Below are positions 1 to 6,134 of a stretch of DNA of 12,242 bases, piece by piece; the stretch's first letter is position 1; the number at the start of each line of letters is the position of its first letter. The translations under genes were made by a program, and so were the position numbers. Under the pieces are notes generated by a model that worked only from the letters and a program-made list of their open reading frames with translations, was not told the origin of the DNA and searched no databases. Origin of the DNA: an uncultured Clostridia bacterium (lineage in GTDB: Bacteria > Bacillota > Clostridia > TANB77 > CAG-508); NCBI GenBank assembly GCA_949935895.1, contig CATLGL010000040.1, forward strand, positions 1-12,242, in the 5' to 3' direction.

Positions 1-829
1 TGTTAGAGGCAAAGGAAAAATTACCACAAATTGAAGAGGAATTAAAATTTTTATTAATCCCAAAAGATCCAGATGATGATAAGAACGTTATTTGTGAAAT
101 CCGTGGTGGTGCAGGAGGAGAAGAAGCAGCACTATTTGCAGGAGCTCTATTTCGTATGTATACTATGTATGCAGAAAGAAAGCATTGGAAACTAGAAATT
201 TTAAACGAAAATGAAACAGGACTTGGTGGCTACAAAGAAGTTTCTTTTATGGTTACAGGAAAAGGAGTATATAGTCGATTAAAATTTGAAAGTGGAGTAC
301 ACCGTGTACAAAGAGTACCAGATACTGAATCAAGCCGGAAGAATTCACACATCAACAGCTACCGTTGCAGTCCTTCCAGTAGTAGAAGATGTTGAAATAG
401 ATATCAATCCAGCAGATATTAAAATGGATGTATATCGTGCATCACGGAGCAGGAGGACAACATGTTAATAAAACTTCATCTGCTGTTAGGCTAACACATA
501 TTCCAACAGGAATTGTAGCAGAATGTCAAACCGAGCGTTCTCAACTACAAAATAGAGAATATGCTATGAGGCTATTACGTTCTAGATTATATGAAATTGA
601 AAAACAAAAAAGAGATTCAGAATTAGCAAATGAAAGGAAAAGTCAAGTAGGAAGTGGAGACCGTTCAGAAAAAATTAGAACTTATAATTACCCACAAGGC
701 CGTATTACCGACCATAGAATTGGGCTTAGTATTTATCAAATGGAAGATTTCTTAAACGGAAATATTGATGAAATGATTGATTCACTAATTGCGGCAGACC
801 GTGCAGAACGTTTAAAAGGAGAAGAATAA
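1..829 (+). CDS. prfA: Peptide chain release factor 1, 5'-partial, with two +1 frame breaks
   Basis: RF1 recognises UAA and UAG in the ribosomal A site and triggers peptide release. The 5' end lies outside the window; about 80-85 N-terminal residues are missing, judged against the usual 355-360. The reading frame opens at base 3. Visible landmarks are GGAGGEEAALFAG in the N-terminal half, the stop-recognition tripeptide region RVPDTES (PxT type, PDT at 318-326), GAGGQHVNKTSSAVR with catalytic GGQ at 452-460, and SGDRSEKIRTYNYPQGR, all diagnostic of RF1. Three frames must be joined: 3-335, 337-444 and 446-829, giving 274 residues. Each join removes one C from an in-frame CGG followed by A. Without the first change translation stops at TGA 393-395; without the second, at TAA 466-468; neither product has GGQ. 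Alternatives are a pseudogene or sequencing errors, but the rest of the gene is perfectly conserved and the two breaks have the same form. Confidence 0.93.
333..339 (+). other. Putative +1 recoding site 1 in prfA (AGC CGG A)
   Basis: The zero frame reads GAA TCA AGC CGG AAG. Skipping C336 gives GAA TCA AGC GGA AGA ATT CAC, i.e. ESSGRIH, the conserved RF1 segment three residues after the PxT motif. The zero-frame stop is TGA at 393-395, 19 codons after the CGG. The slippery heptamers of known -1 sites are absent, and the P-site Ser codon AGC would not re-pair well after a one-base slip. A-site starvation at CGG, or four-base reading of CGGA, is therefore more plausible than classic P-site slippage. 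The mechanism is inferred. Confidence 0.75.
442..448 (+). other. Putative +1 recoding site 2 in prfA (TCA CGG A)
   Basis: In the frame entered after site 1 the codons are CGT GCA TCA CGG AGC. Skipping C445 gives GCA TCA GGA GCA GGA GGA CAA, i.e. ASGAGGQ, the near-universal catalytic loop of class I release factors. Staying in frame gives seven more codons and TAA at 466-468, so the catalytic glutamine is made only if the frame changes. The site has the same form as site 1: a Ser codon, then CGG, then A, with GGA read in the new frame. Confidence 0.75.
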
Positions 830-868
830 ATACAAAAAACGCATAAACTATATAAAGGTGCATATATT

Positions 869-901
869 ATATAAGAGTTGCAAATCATGCAACTCTTATA
901 T
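869..901 (+). terminator. Perfect hairpin between prfA and the ZIP gene
   Basis: A 14-bp perfect stem (869-882 with 888-901, core ATAAGAGTTGCA) closes a 5-nt loop, AATCA. No U-tract follows on the plus strand, and the stem ends only six bases before the ZIP ribosome binding site (907-912). It may end the prfA transcript inefficiently, or it may act as a leader hairpin controlling the ZIP gene. The sequence does not decide between them. Confidence 0.5.
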
Positions 902-917
902 GTTATGAGGAGTTTAT

Positions 918-1661
918 ATGGAATACTTAATAAAGACCACCATGATTGGATTATTTTTTGGGACATTTGGAACAACATTAGGAGGAATTATAGGAGTAAC
1001 CTTCAAAAATACTTCCAACAAATTTTTAGGATTTATTTTATCATTGGCATCAGGACTTATGGTTTCAATTGTATGTTTTGATTTAGTACCAGAGGCATTA
1101 GAAATATCTGGAATACCTCTTATTATTATAGGCATTGTTATGGGTGTAATAGGAATGATTTTATGTGATATAGTAGTACAAAAAAAATTTCACACAAAAG
1201 TTAGTGATAGCAAAACACCCAGTAGTCTATTAAAAACAGGAATTATTGTTAGCCTTGGCCTAGCACTACACAATTTTCCAGAAGGACTAGCAATTGGTTC
1301 AGGCTTTGGAGCCTCCATTAAATTAGGATATTCATTAGCCATTGCAATATTATTACATGATATACCAGAGGGGGTATCCATGGCAGTTCCTATGAAAAAT
1401 GGAGGAATGAAGGTATCAAAAGTCATATTTTATGTTATTTTATCAGGAGTTACTACAGGAATTGGAGCATTTTTTGGAGCATTAGTAGGAGCAATATCCG
1501 AAGAAATTATAGCAATATGTTTAGCATTTGCAGCAGGTGCAATGTTATATATTGTATCTGGTGAACTAATACCAGAATCGAACAAATTGTATAAAGGAAG
1601 AATGAATAGTATAGGAAACATATTAGGGTTCATATTGGGAATATTAGCAACTTTAGTATAA
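918..1661 (+). CDS. ZIP family divalent metal transporter
   Basis: This 247-aa membrane protein is likely to import zinc or another divalent metal such as iron or manganese. About eight hydrophobic segments fit the ZIP topology. The two signature metal-site helices are clear: HNFPEG (residues 118-123) and HDIPEG (147-152), the paired H-x-x-P-E-G motifs of TM4 and TM5 that form the binuclear site. GELIPE (215-220) is a further ZIP hallmark near the C terminus. The length is usual for the bacterial GufA/ZupT-like branch. The cytoplasmic loop (about residues 87-107) has only one histidine, so it lacks the His-rich loop of many eukaryotic ZIPs. The start at 918 is supported by GAGGAG at 907-912. 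The gene is alone between prfA and the acyl-CoA synthetase. A 14-bp hairpin ends six bases before its ribosome binding site and could affect its expression. Family assignment is firm; the metal is not known. Confidence 0.93.
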   Translation: MEYLIKTTMIGLFFGTFGTTLGGIIGVTFKNTSNKFLGFILSLASGLMVSIVCFDLVPEALEISGIPLIIIGIVMGVIGMILCDIVVQKKFHTKVSDSKTPSSLLKTGIIVSLGLALHNFPEGLAIGSGFGASIKLGYSLAIAILLHDIPEGVSMAVPMKNGGMKVSKVIFYVILSGVTTGIGAFFGALVGAISEEIIAICLAFAAGAMLYIVSGELIPESNKLYKGRMNSIGNILGFILGILATLV

Positions 1662-1807
1662 GCAAATGTAATTTTGAACATAATAGTGTGAATGAAACTA
1701 TATATTTATATAAGAAATGCAGTCTTAATTGATAATTATAACTAAATAAAAATAAATATATGTCTTTATATAAGCGAAATATAAGAAGCATAGTCTGGTA
1801 TATTAAC

Positions 1808-1825
1808 AACAAGTCTTGTTTTTTT
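1808..1825 (+). terminator. Weak terminator-like hairpin after the ZIP gene
   Basis: A short AACAA-GTC-TTGTT stem is followed by five further T residues. The stem is only 5 bp with a 3-nt loop and lies about 145 bases after the ZIP stop codon, so it is a weak candidate. The rest of 1662-1837 is AT-rich and holds no coding or RNA feature that I can support. Confidence 0.3.
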
Positions 1826-1837
1826 AAACACTAGACA

Positions 1838-1866
1838 TTTACAAAATAAGAAAAATATGTCATAAT
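1838..1866 (+). promoter_or_regulatory. Promoter of the acyl-CoA synthetase gene
   Basis: A -35 box TTTACA (1838-1843), a 17-bp spacer and a -10 box CATAAT (1861-1866) give a sigma-A-type promoter. Transcription would start near 1873, leaving a leader of about 25 bases before the TTG start codon. That spacing supports the gene having its own transcript separate from the ZIP gene. Confidence 0.55.
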
Positions 1867-1896
1867 AAAACAAGAAATTGATGAGGAGTGATAAAT

Positions 1897-3741
1897 TTGA
1901 GAATATTACAAGACTTTAAAATACCAAATTTCAAATTTCCAAAATTAAAAATGGAAGGATTATCAGAAATAGATGAATCAAGTATAGAAGCACCAGACCA
2001 AAAGAAAAAAGAAGTTAAATATGAAGCTAAAAATTATAAAACAATTAAAGAAGTATTTAATCAATCAACAACAAACTTCAAAAATAAAGTTTTCATGCTA
2101 GAGAAATTTGATCATAAAGAACCATTTACAGAAATTTCATATGAAACATATAGACAAGATGTTATTGGATTAGGAACAGGGCTAATCAAATTATTAAACC
2201 TAAAAGACAAAAGAGTCGTAATTATTGGAGAAAATACATATCATTGGTATGTGTCATATATGGCGATGCTATGTGGAGTTGGAATTGCAGTTCCTGTTGA
2301 CAAAGAGCTTCCAGTAGATGAAATTGAGAATGTTGTAAAACGTGCCAAAGCAAGTGCTGTTATTTATTCCACCAAGAAAAAAGAACTTATAAAAAAGATA
2401 AAAGACAACTTACCAGAAGTAGAATATTTCATTCAAATGAATTCAAGCGATGGTATTAGCGAAAAAGATGTTGGAGCAAGCTATATTATAGAGCAAGGAA
2501 AAAGGATTGTAGAATCTGGGGATAATAGCTTTATGGATATTAAAATTGATGAAGAAGAATTTAAAGTTTTAATATTCACATCAGGAACGACTTCAAATGC
2601 AAAAGGAGTTATGCTTAACAATAAAAATTTAAGTCAAAATGTAAATGTAGTTTCCTCCTATGTGTACTTAAATGAAAATGATAGATTTTTCTCAGTTTTA
2701 CCATTACATCATACTTATGAATCAAGTATTGGTTTTTTATTACCAATGTCAAAAGGAGCCTCTATTGCGATATGTGAAGGATTAAAATATATTGTACCAA
2801 ACTTACAAGAAACTCATCCAACAGTAATGCTTGCAGTACCATTATTAGTAGAAAATTTATATAAAAAAATTAATGCCAATATTGTAAAAAGTAAAAAAGA
2901 CAAACTAGTAAAATCCATGATACATTTAACTAATGCCTTAAAAGGAGTAAATATTGATATAAAACGTAAAATATTTAAAGAGATATATGACAATTTAGGA
3001 GGAGGCATACGTATTATTGTATCAGCAGCAGCGCCAATCGATTCCAAAGTTGGAAAATGGGTACAAGATATCGGAATTGAATTTTTACAAGGATATGGAT
3101 TAACAGAAACAGCGCCAATTGCAGCATTAACTCCAGAATTTGACCCAAGAGTAGGCTCAGCAGGAAAGGCAGTTACTTGTGCAGAGCTTAAAATACACAA
3201 TCCAAATGAAAAAGGAGAAGGAGAAGTATTTATTAAAAGTGATACGTTAATGATTGGCTATTATGAAGACGAACGAGCAACCAATGAAGTAGTTCATATA
3301 ATTGATGGAGAAAGATGGTTTAATTCAGGAGATGTTGGTTATCTAGACCAAGATGGTTACTTATATATTACAGGAAGAAGTAAAAATGTCATTGTAACCC
3401 AAAATGGGAAAAACATATATCCAGAAGAAATTGAATTATTACTAGGAAATATAGAAGAAATTAAAGAATGTATGGTATATGGAAAAGAAGAAGAGGGCTC
3501 AAAGGAACTTGTTCTTTCTGTAAAAGTAATACCAGATTACGAAAAAATAGAAGAAAAACATGGAAAAGATTTAAAAGAAGAACAAATACATAGTATTATT
3601 TGGGAAGAAATAAAAAAAGTCAATCGAAAATTAACATCTTATAAAGCAATTAAGAATTTAGAAATCAAAAAGGATGAATTTGAAAAAACAACAACTATGA
3701 AAATTAAGCGTTTTGCTGAATTACAAAAAGATAAAAAATAA
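1897..3741 (+). CDS. AMP-forming long-chain acyl-CoA synthetase (FadD-like)
   Basis: This cytosolic or membrane-associated enzyme activates a fatty acid with ATP to acyl-AMP and then to acyl-CoA, feeding lipid synthesis or exogenous fatty acid use. Adenylate-forming (ANL) motifs are in order (614-aa numbering): phosphate loop TSGTTSNAKG (228-237), LPLHHTYE (268-275), GYGLTE (399-404), the Asp of NSGDVGYLD (about 476-484), hinge region GRSKN (493-497), and the C-terminal lysine region TTMKIKR (about 599-605) that completes the adenylation site. The length fits the long-chain branch. I chose TTG at 1897 as the start because AGGAG at 1884-1888 lies 8 bases upstream; an in-frame GTG at 1888 overlaps that ribosome binding site and is unlikely. 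The first 45 residues are Lys-rich and outside the core domain. It is transcribed alone from its own promoter to a strong terminator. Chain-length specificity is inferred from the family only. Confidence 0.92.
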   Translation: MRILQDFKIPNFKFPKLKMEGLSEIDESSIEAPDQKKKEVKYEAKNYKTIKEVFNQSTTNFKNKVFMLEKFDHKEPFTEISYETYRQDVIGLGTGLIKLLNLKDKRVVIIGENTYHWYVSYMAMLCGVGIAVPVDKELPVDEIENVVKRAKASAVIYSTKKKELIKKIKDNLPEVEYFIQMNSSDGISEKDVGASYIIEQGKRIVESGDNSFMDIKIDEEEFKVLIFTSGTTSNAKGVMLNNKNLSQNVNVVSSYVYLNENDRFFSVLPLHHTYESSIGFLLPMSKGASIAICEGLKYIVPNLQETHPTVMLAVPLLVENLYKKINANIVKSKKDKLVKSMIHLTNALKGVNIDIKRKIFKEIYDNLGGGIRIIVSAAAPIDSKVGKWVQDIGIEFLQGYGLTETAPIAALTPEFDPRVGSAGKAVTCAELKIHNPNEKGEGEVFIKSDTLMIGYYEDERATNEVVHIIDGERWFNSGDVGYLDQDGYLYITGRSKNVIVTQNGKNIYPEEIELLLGNIEEIKECMVYGKEEEGSKELVLSVKVIPDYEKIEEKHGKDLKEEQIHSIIWEEIKKVNRKLTSYKAIKNLEIKKDEFEKTTTMKIKRFAELQKDKK

Positions 3742-3746
3742 AAAGG

Positions 3747-3781
3747 AAAGAGGGTGTCTTTAGATAGGACACCCTCTTTTT
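3747..3781 (+). terminator. Strong intrinsic terminator of the acyl-CoA synthetase gene
   Basis: A 12-bp perfect stem (3747-3758 with 3768-3779, core GAGGGTGTC) with a 9-nt loop runs directly into a T-tract. It lies five bases after the stop codon and is a textbook Rho-independent terminator. Confidence 0.93.
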
Positions 3782-3823
3782 GTAGCTTTTTGATGTGCTA
3801 CTCACCATCCAACGCCATATGCG

Positions 3824-3949
3824 TTAACGAATGCGTGCACCGCATACGTTACAGTTCTTGCGCGGGGCATCATCCCCAGCAGCCATGGACATTTCAGATC
3901 TGATTTCATTTGTATTCTCGTTTACAACAAAAAGAAATTTCAGTTTCAT
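3824..3949 (-). CDS. Small 41-aa protein with a CxxC motif, unknown function
   Basis: Reading starts at ATG 3949-3947 and ends at TAA 3826-3824. A full AAGGAGG ribosome binding site (3962-3956) sits six bases upstream, the best in this part of the window. The N terminus is MKLKFLFVVNENTNE and the C terminus ends CNVCGARIR; the Cys-x-x-Cys pair could be half of a zinc site or a redox pair. It is the second gene of a two-gene unit, 14 bases after the stop of the 30-aa gene. Codon use (CCG, CGC, CTG, GGG) is richer in G and C than the housekeeping genes. The 3' end lies in an imperfect palindrome (3826-3850), so a structured RNA role is an alternative. I do not recognise the family. Confidence 0.6.
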   Translation of the reverse strand: MKLKFLFVVNENTNEIRSEMSMAAGDDAPRKNCNVCGARIR

Positions 3950-3963
3950 ATAAAACCTCCTTT

Positions 3964-4056
3964 TTAATGCATATTAACAAGTTGCAAATAAAACACAGTA
4001 GGTCCTCTAGGACCTTTTTGAGTAATTGTAAAAATTACTTTCCGTACTATTTTCAT
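3964..4056 (-). CDS. Small 30-aa basic protein, unknown function
   Basis: Reading starts at ATG 4056-4054, with AAAGGAG at 4067-4061 upstream, and ends at TAA 3966-3964. The product begins MKIVRKVIFTITQKGPRGPT and is short, basic and partly hydrophobic. It is the first gene of a minus-strand unit whose second member starts 14 bases after its stop; the second ribosome binding site almost abuts that stop, which argues for a real operon. It contains an in-frame CGG followed by A (GTA CGG AAA). A +1 shift there would reach a stop after two codons, so unlike prfA it gains nothing from recoding. I do not recognise the protein. Confidence 0.5.
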   Translation of the reverse strand: MKIVRKVIFTITQKGPRGPTVFYLQLVNMH

Positions 4057-4115
4057 AGTACTCCTTTCTGCAAGTCATAAAACCTTGCAAACAATCTATT
4101 GATTGAAACAATAAT

Positions 4116-4145
4116 ATAATATCATGGATTATGCTGGGTTGTCAA
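4116..4145 (-). promoter_or_regulatory. Promoter of the minus-strand small-gene pair
   Basis: Read on the minus strand, a perfect -35 TTGACA (4145-4140) is followed after 18 bp by -10 TATTAT (4121-4116). Transcription would begin near 4109 and give a leader of about 50 bases to the 30-aa gene. The -35 box is only seven bases from the -35 box of the plus-strand promoter, so the two promoters are back to back and may share control. Confidence 0.7.
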
Positions 4146-4152
4146 TAAAAAG

Positions 4153-4181
4153 TTGCAATTTTACATAAAAAGTAGTATAAT
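4153..4181 (+). promoter_or_regulatory. Promoter of the 163-aa gene
   Basis: A -35 box TTGCAA (4153-4158), a 17-bp spacer and a perfect -10 TATAAT (4176-4181). The start would be near 4188, giving a leader of about 90 bases before the ATG at 4277. I see no known riboswitch in that leader. Confidence 0.72.
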
Positions 4182-4276
4182 GGAATTGTAAACAGTTTAA
4201 TTAAGTAGCAGTGCGGACGTTATTTTTTTGATAAGTTTGCATAATGCTATACATTTGTTAAAGAAAGGGAAAAAAC

Positions 4277-4768
4277 ATGAAGAAAATTGGATTCGTAGTA
4301 CCTTGGAACAAGTGGGTATTAGAGGAGTATAACGCGAGACGGCAGAGGAGGAGAGAACTCTGGGATGCTTTGAGGAGCAAGCTCAAGGAAGACTGGGGAA
4401 AAGACTTCCCTACCTTTGACGAGATGGAGCCAGAAGTAACTACCATCAAAGAAATGAAAGCTCAGCTTGACACAAAACAAGTGTCGGTAATCGAATGGAA
4501 GAGTCAATTTGAGAAAGCTGAACGGAAAGAATGGGTTGAAGAGCTGATTGCTCAGCATCAGGATTGTAGCCTGATTGTAGTAAAAAGCAAATACAATCCG
4601 AAGCAGTGTGTTAAGGAGGAGTTTGAGACCCGCATCGCCCAAAAAGAAGAGGCAGTTATACTGCTGATGGGTGTGATGGTAAAATGGATTGCGTTTGATC
4701 CTAAAAAAACGTACGATATAAAAAAATGGGCTATGAATAAAATGCATAGCACAGTAGAGTTTATCTAG
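4277..4768 (+). CDS. Unrecognised 163-aa protein with atypical codon use
   Basis: I do not recognise this protein. It has no signal peptide. It is rich in charged residues and Trp, with a very basic stretch ARRQRRR (about residues 20-26) and probable long helices (about 18-40 and 55-95). One moderately hydrophobic segment, AVILLMGVMVKWIAF (about residues 131-145), may be a buried helix or weak membrane segment. The start at 4277 follows AAAGAAAGGG, a moderate ribosome binding site. Base and codon use differ from neighbouring genes: CTG, CTC, CAG, GAG and AAG are common, the stop is TAG, and CGG occurs twice in frame (4340-4342 and 4523-4525). The second is followed by A, yet a +1 shift there would stop at 4545-4547. 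It diverges from the two small minus-strand genes, which suggests one acquired unit of shared function or regulation. Alternatives include a phage or plasmid accessory protein. Confidence 0.72.
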   Translation: MKKIGFVVPWNKWVLEEYNARRQRRRELWDALRSKLKEDWGKDFPTFDEMEPEVTTIKEMKAQLDTKQVSVIEWKSQFEKAERKEWVEELIAQHQDCSLIVVKSKYNPKQCVKEEFETRIAQKEEAVILLMGVMVKWIAFDPKKTYDIKKWAMNKMHSTVEFI

Positions 4769-4792
4769 TGCGTTAAAAACTGTTAGAAACAA

Positions 4793-4831
4793 AAATCACA
4801 ACATCTCCCAAAATAGGAGATGTTGTGATTT
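4793..4831. terminator. Bidirectional terminator between convergent genes
   Basis: A 16-bp perfect stem (4793-4808 with 4816-4831, core ATCACAACATCTCC) closes a 7-nt loop. It lies between the 163-aa gene (plus) and the SDR gene (minus). The minus-strand side runs into TTTTTGTTT, a good U-tract; the plus-strand side runs into a poorer TGTTATT. It probably serves both genes. Confidence 0.85.
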
Positions 4832-4859
4832 GTTATTATGTAACAAATTGAATATAAAC

Positions 4860-5573
4860 TTATTTAGAATAAATGCTAGATGTAGAAACTCCACCATCTA
4901 CTGCATAAATTCCTCCTGTTACATATGAGGCGTCCTCACTACATAAAAAGGCAACTACATTAGCAACTTCATTTGGTGTGCCAATTCTTTTTATTGGAAT
5001 TCTATTTTCACATTTTATTTTTTGTTCTTTACTTTTAAAACTTGTTTCCAATAATTCTGTTAAAATTGGACCAGGTAAAACACAATTTACTCTAACTCCT
5101 AAATTTGCATATTCTTGTGCCAAACATTTAGTAAACATTACAATTCCAGCTTTAGTTGTACAATATAAAGGTGATGTTAATTCTGGAACTAAGCCTAAGC
5201 AAGAGGCAATATTCACAATACAGCCTTTATTTTTCTTTAATTTATCAATTAAATTCCTTGTAACTTTAAATGTTCCCTTTATATTTACATCAACCATATT
5301 ATCTATATCTTCATTAGTTGTTTGTTCAATATATTTTTCAAAATATATTCCTGCATTGTTAACTAATATATCTACTCTATCTATTAAATTAACAGCTTTT
5401 TTTATTTCATCATCTTTAGTTATATTTACTTTATAATATTCAAATATAGATTTTGGTTCTTTTGTATCAAATATAATTACTTTAGCTCCTAAGTCTTTTA
5501 ATTTGTTTGCAATAGCTTCACCAATTCCATTGCTTCCCCCTGTTACTATAGCTACTTTATCTATTAAGTTCAT
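4860..5573 (-). CDS. Short-chain dehydrogenase/reductase (SDR, FabG-like)
   Basis: This 237-aa cytosolic NAD(P)-dependent oxidoreductase has the full classical SDR pattern: cofactor loop TGGSNGIG (residues 11-18), DI-VNNAG (68-75), structural Asn in VDVNIKG (N97), and catalytic Ser124 (NIAS), Tyr137 and Lys141 (YCTTK), with VLPGPI (165-170) and AVDGG near the C terminus. An acidic residue after the second strand (IIFDTK, D36) suggests NAD preference. The substrate cannot be told; 3-ketoacyl-ACP reductase, sugar and steroid dehydrogenases all share this fold, and no lipid genes adjoin it. The start is ATG 5573-5571, nine bases after AAGGAG (5588-5583). The in-frame ATG at 5612 is rejected because it adds 13 residues before the Rossmann fold and has no ribosome binding site. 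The gene is alone and ends at the shared hairpin. Confidence 0.92.
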   Translation of the reverse strand: MNLIDKVAIVTGGSNGIGEAIANKLKDLGAKVIIFDTKEPKSIFEYYKVNITKDDEIKKAVNLIDRVDILVNNAGIYFEKYIEQTTNEDIDNMVDVNIKGTFKVTRNLIDKLKKNKGCIVNIASCLGLVPELTSPLYCTTKAGIVMFTKCLAQEYANLGVRVNCVLPGPILTELLETSFKSKEQKIKCENRIPIKRIGTPNEVANVVAFLCSEDASYVTGGIYAVDGGVSTSSIYSK

Positions 5574-5612
5574 AACATACCACTCCTTACAGTTAGTTAT
5601 TTCAAAAATCAT

Positions 5613-5641
5613 TTGACTTTTCCTAAAAATCTGTGTATAAT
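5613..5641 (+). promoter_or_regulatory. Promoter of the putative antitoxin RNA
   Basis: A -35 box TTGACT (5613-5618), a 17-bp spacer and a perfect -10 TATAAT (5636-5641) face away from the SDR gene. No plus-strand ORF follows; instead a hairpin and a terminator-like hairpin appear within 100 bases. This is the layout of a short non-coding RNA gene. Confidence 0.78.
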
Positions 5642-5647
5642 ATAGAT

Positions 5648-5746
5648 AGAAAATGAGAAACCATAGTCAAATATGGTTACCGCTTATAAAAAGTAATAAC
5701 GGCACATTCCCTTAGGTCAAAAAGTAGAATGTGCTGTTATTTTTAT
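5648..5746 (+). ncRNA. Candidate type I antitoxin RNA (about 100 nt)
   Basis: The predicted transcript begins about 7 bases after the TATAAT box. It forms a first stem-loop, AACCATA/TATGGTT with a 6-nt loop (5659-5678), and a 15-bp terminator stem (5695-5709 with 5727-5741, one G-T pair) followed by TTTATT. Its 3' part is antisense to the 3' end and untranslated region of the small hydrophobic peptide mRNA on the minus strand. That arrangement matches type I toxin-antitoxin loci of Firmicutes, where a stable short RNA pairs with the 3' end of the toxin message. Exact ends are estimates. Confidence 0.65.
5695..5741. terminator. Shared bidirectional terminator of the toxin-antitoxin module
   Basis: A 15-bp stem with a 17-nt loop. 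Plus-strand transcripts leave it into TTTTATT. Minus-strand transcripts leave it into ACTTTTTAT. It starts almost at the toxin stop codon (5743-5745), so both RNAs end in the same hairpin and overlap by their 3' ends. Confidence 0.75.
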
Positions 5747-5856
5747 TCCTTATCTATAATTTTATTAACATATTGTATGTAACAAACTGTCAATAAGGCT
5801 ACGTTTAGAGTAACTGATGCCATCAATGCTAATATTAAGAATAATATAAAACTCAT
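5743..5856 (-). CDS. Small hydrophobic peptide, putative type I toxin
   Basis: A 37-aa product starts at ATG 5856-5854 and ends with TAA at 5745-5743. It has one long hydrophobic stretch (about residues 3-28, beginning MSFILFLILALMASV) and a short polar, charged tail ending NKIIDKE. This is the usual design of membrane-active type I toxins and holin-like toxins of Firmicutes. A GAGGTGG ribosome binding site (5868-5862) lies five bases upstream. The 5' leader folds into nested hairpins just before that site (5868-5901), and the 3' end overlaps a convergent short RNA. I see the peptide and the gene layout; toxicity is inferred. An unrelated small membrane protein is the alternative. Confidence 0.68.
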   Translation of the reverse strand: MSFILFLILALMASVTLNVALLTVCYIQYVNKIIDKE

Positions 5857-5867
5857 AAACACCACCT

Positions 5868-5901
5868 CACTTTCTGATAGCAAGCTATCTAAGTCAAAGT
5901 G
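5868..5901 (-). promoter_or_regulatory. Leader hairpin next to the toxin ribosome binding site
   Basis: On the minus strand CACTTT (5901-5896) pairs with AAAGTG (5873-5868), and inside it GATAGC (5889-5884) pairs with GCTATC (5881-5876). The outer arm runs into the GAGGTGG ribosome binding site, and CCAC just upstream could also pair with its GTGG. Such structures commonly hold type I toxin messages translationally silent. Confidence 0.5.
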
Positions 5902-5937
5902 GCAACACAACTACTTATCTCATTTCTATCTTTAACT

Positions 5938-5966
5938 ACTATACTACGTATTTTATAATAATACAA
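5938..5966 (-). promoter_or_regulatory. Candidate promoter of the toxin gene
   Basis: Read on the minus strand, -35 TTGTAT (5966-5961), a 17-bp spacer and -10 TATAGT (5943-5938). Transcription would start near 5931 and leave a leader of about 75 bases containing the hairpin next to the ribosome binding site. An overlapping alternative uses TTGTTT with TATAAA slightly upstream. Confidence 0.45.
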
Positions 5967-6134
5967 GCGAACAAAACAAAATTTTGCATATTTTTATAAC
6001 TAACTAAAGTAATAAATTCAATTTATGAAATATGTTATCAAAAAATCTAAATAAAGAGCAATAAACTATTAAATAATAATATAAATGCACAATCACTTAT
6101 TACTATTTATACTATAAAATTTGTTTACATCAAA

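Noticed and set aside
331..450. prfA as a pseudogene or a product of simple sequencing error
   Set aside because: Not fully excludable, but both breaks, and a third 11 kb away, insert a C before GGA; the rest of the RF1 sequence is intact, and errors would be expected in A/T runs.
1888..1896. GTG 1888 as the acyl-CoA synthetase start
   Set aside because: It overlaps the AGGAG that should serve as ribosome binding site; TTG 1897 has correct spacing.
4000..4019. AGGTCCTCTAGGACCT plus T-run as a plus-strand terminator
   Set aside because: It lies inside the 30-aa minus-strand gene, where it encodes Gly-Pro-Arg-Gly-Pro, and no plus-strand transcript is expected there after the strong terminator at 3747.
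5574..5612. ATG 5612 as the SDR start
   Set aside because: No ribosome binding site there, and 13 extra residues precede the normal Rossmann start; AAGGAG points to 5573.
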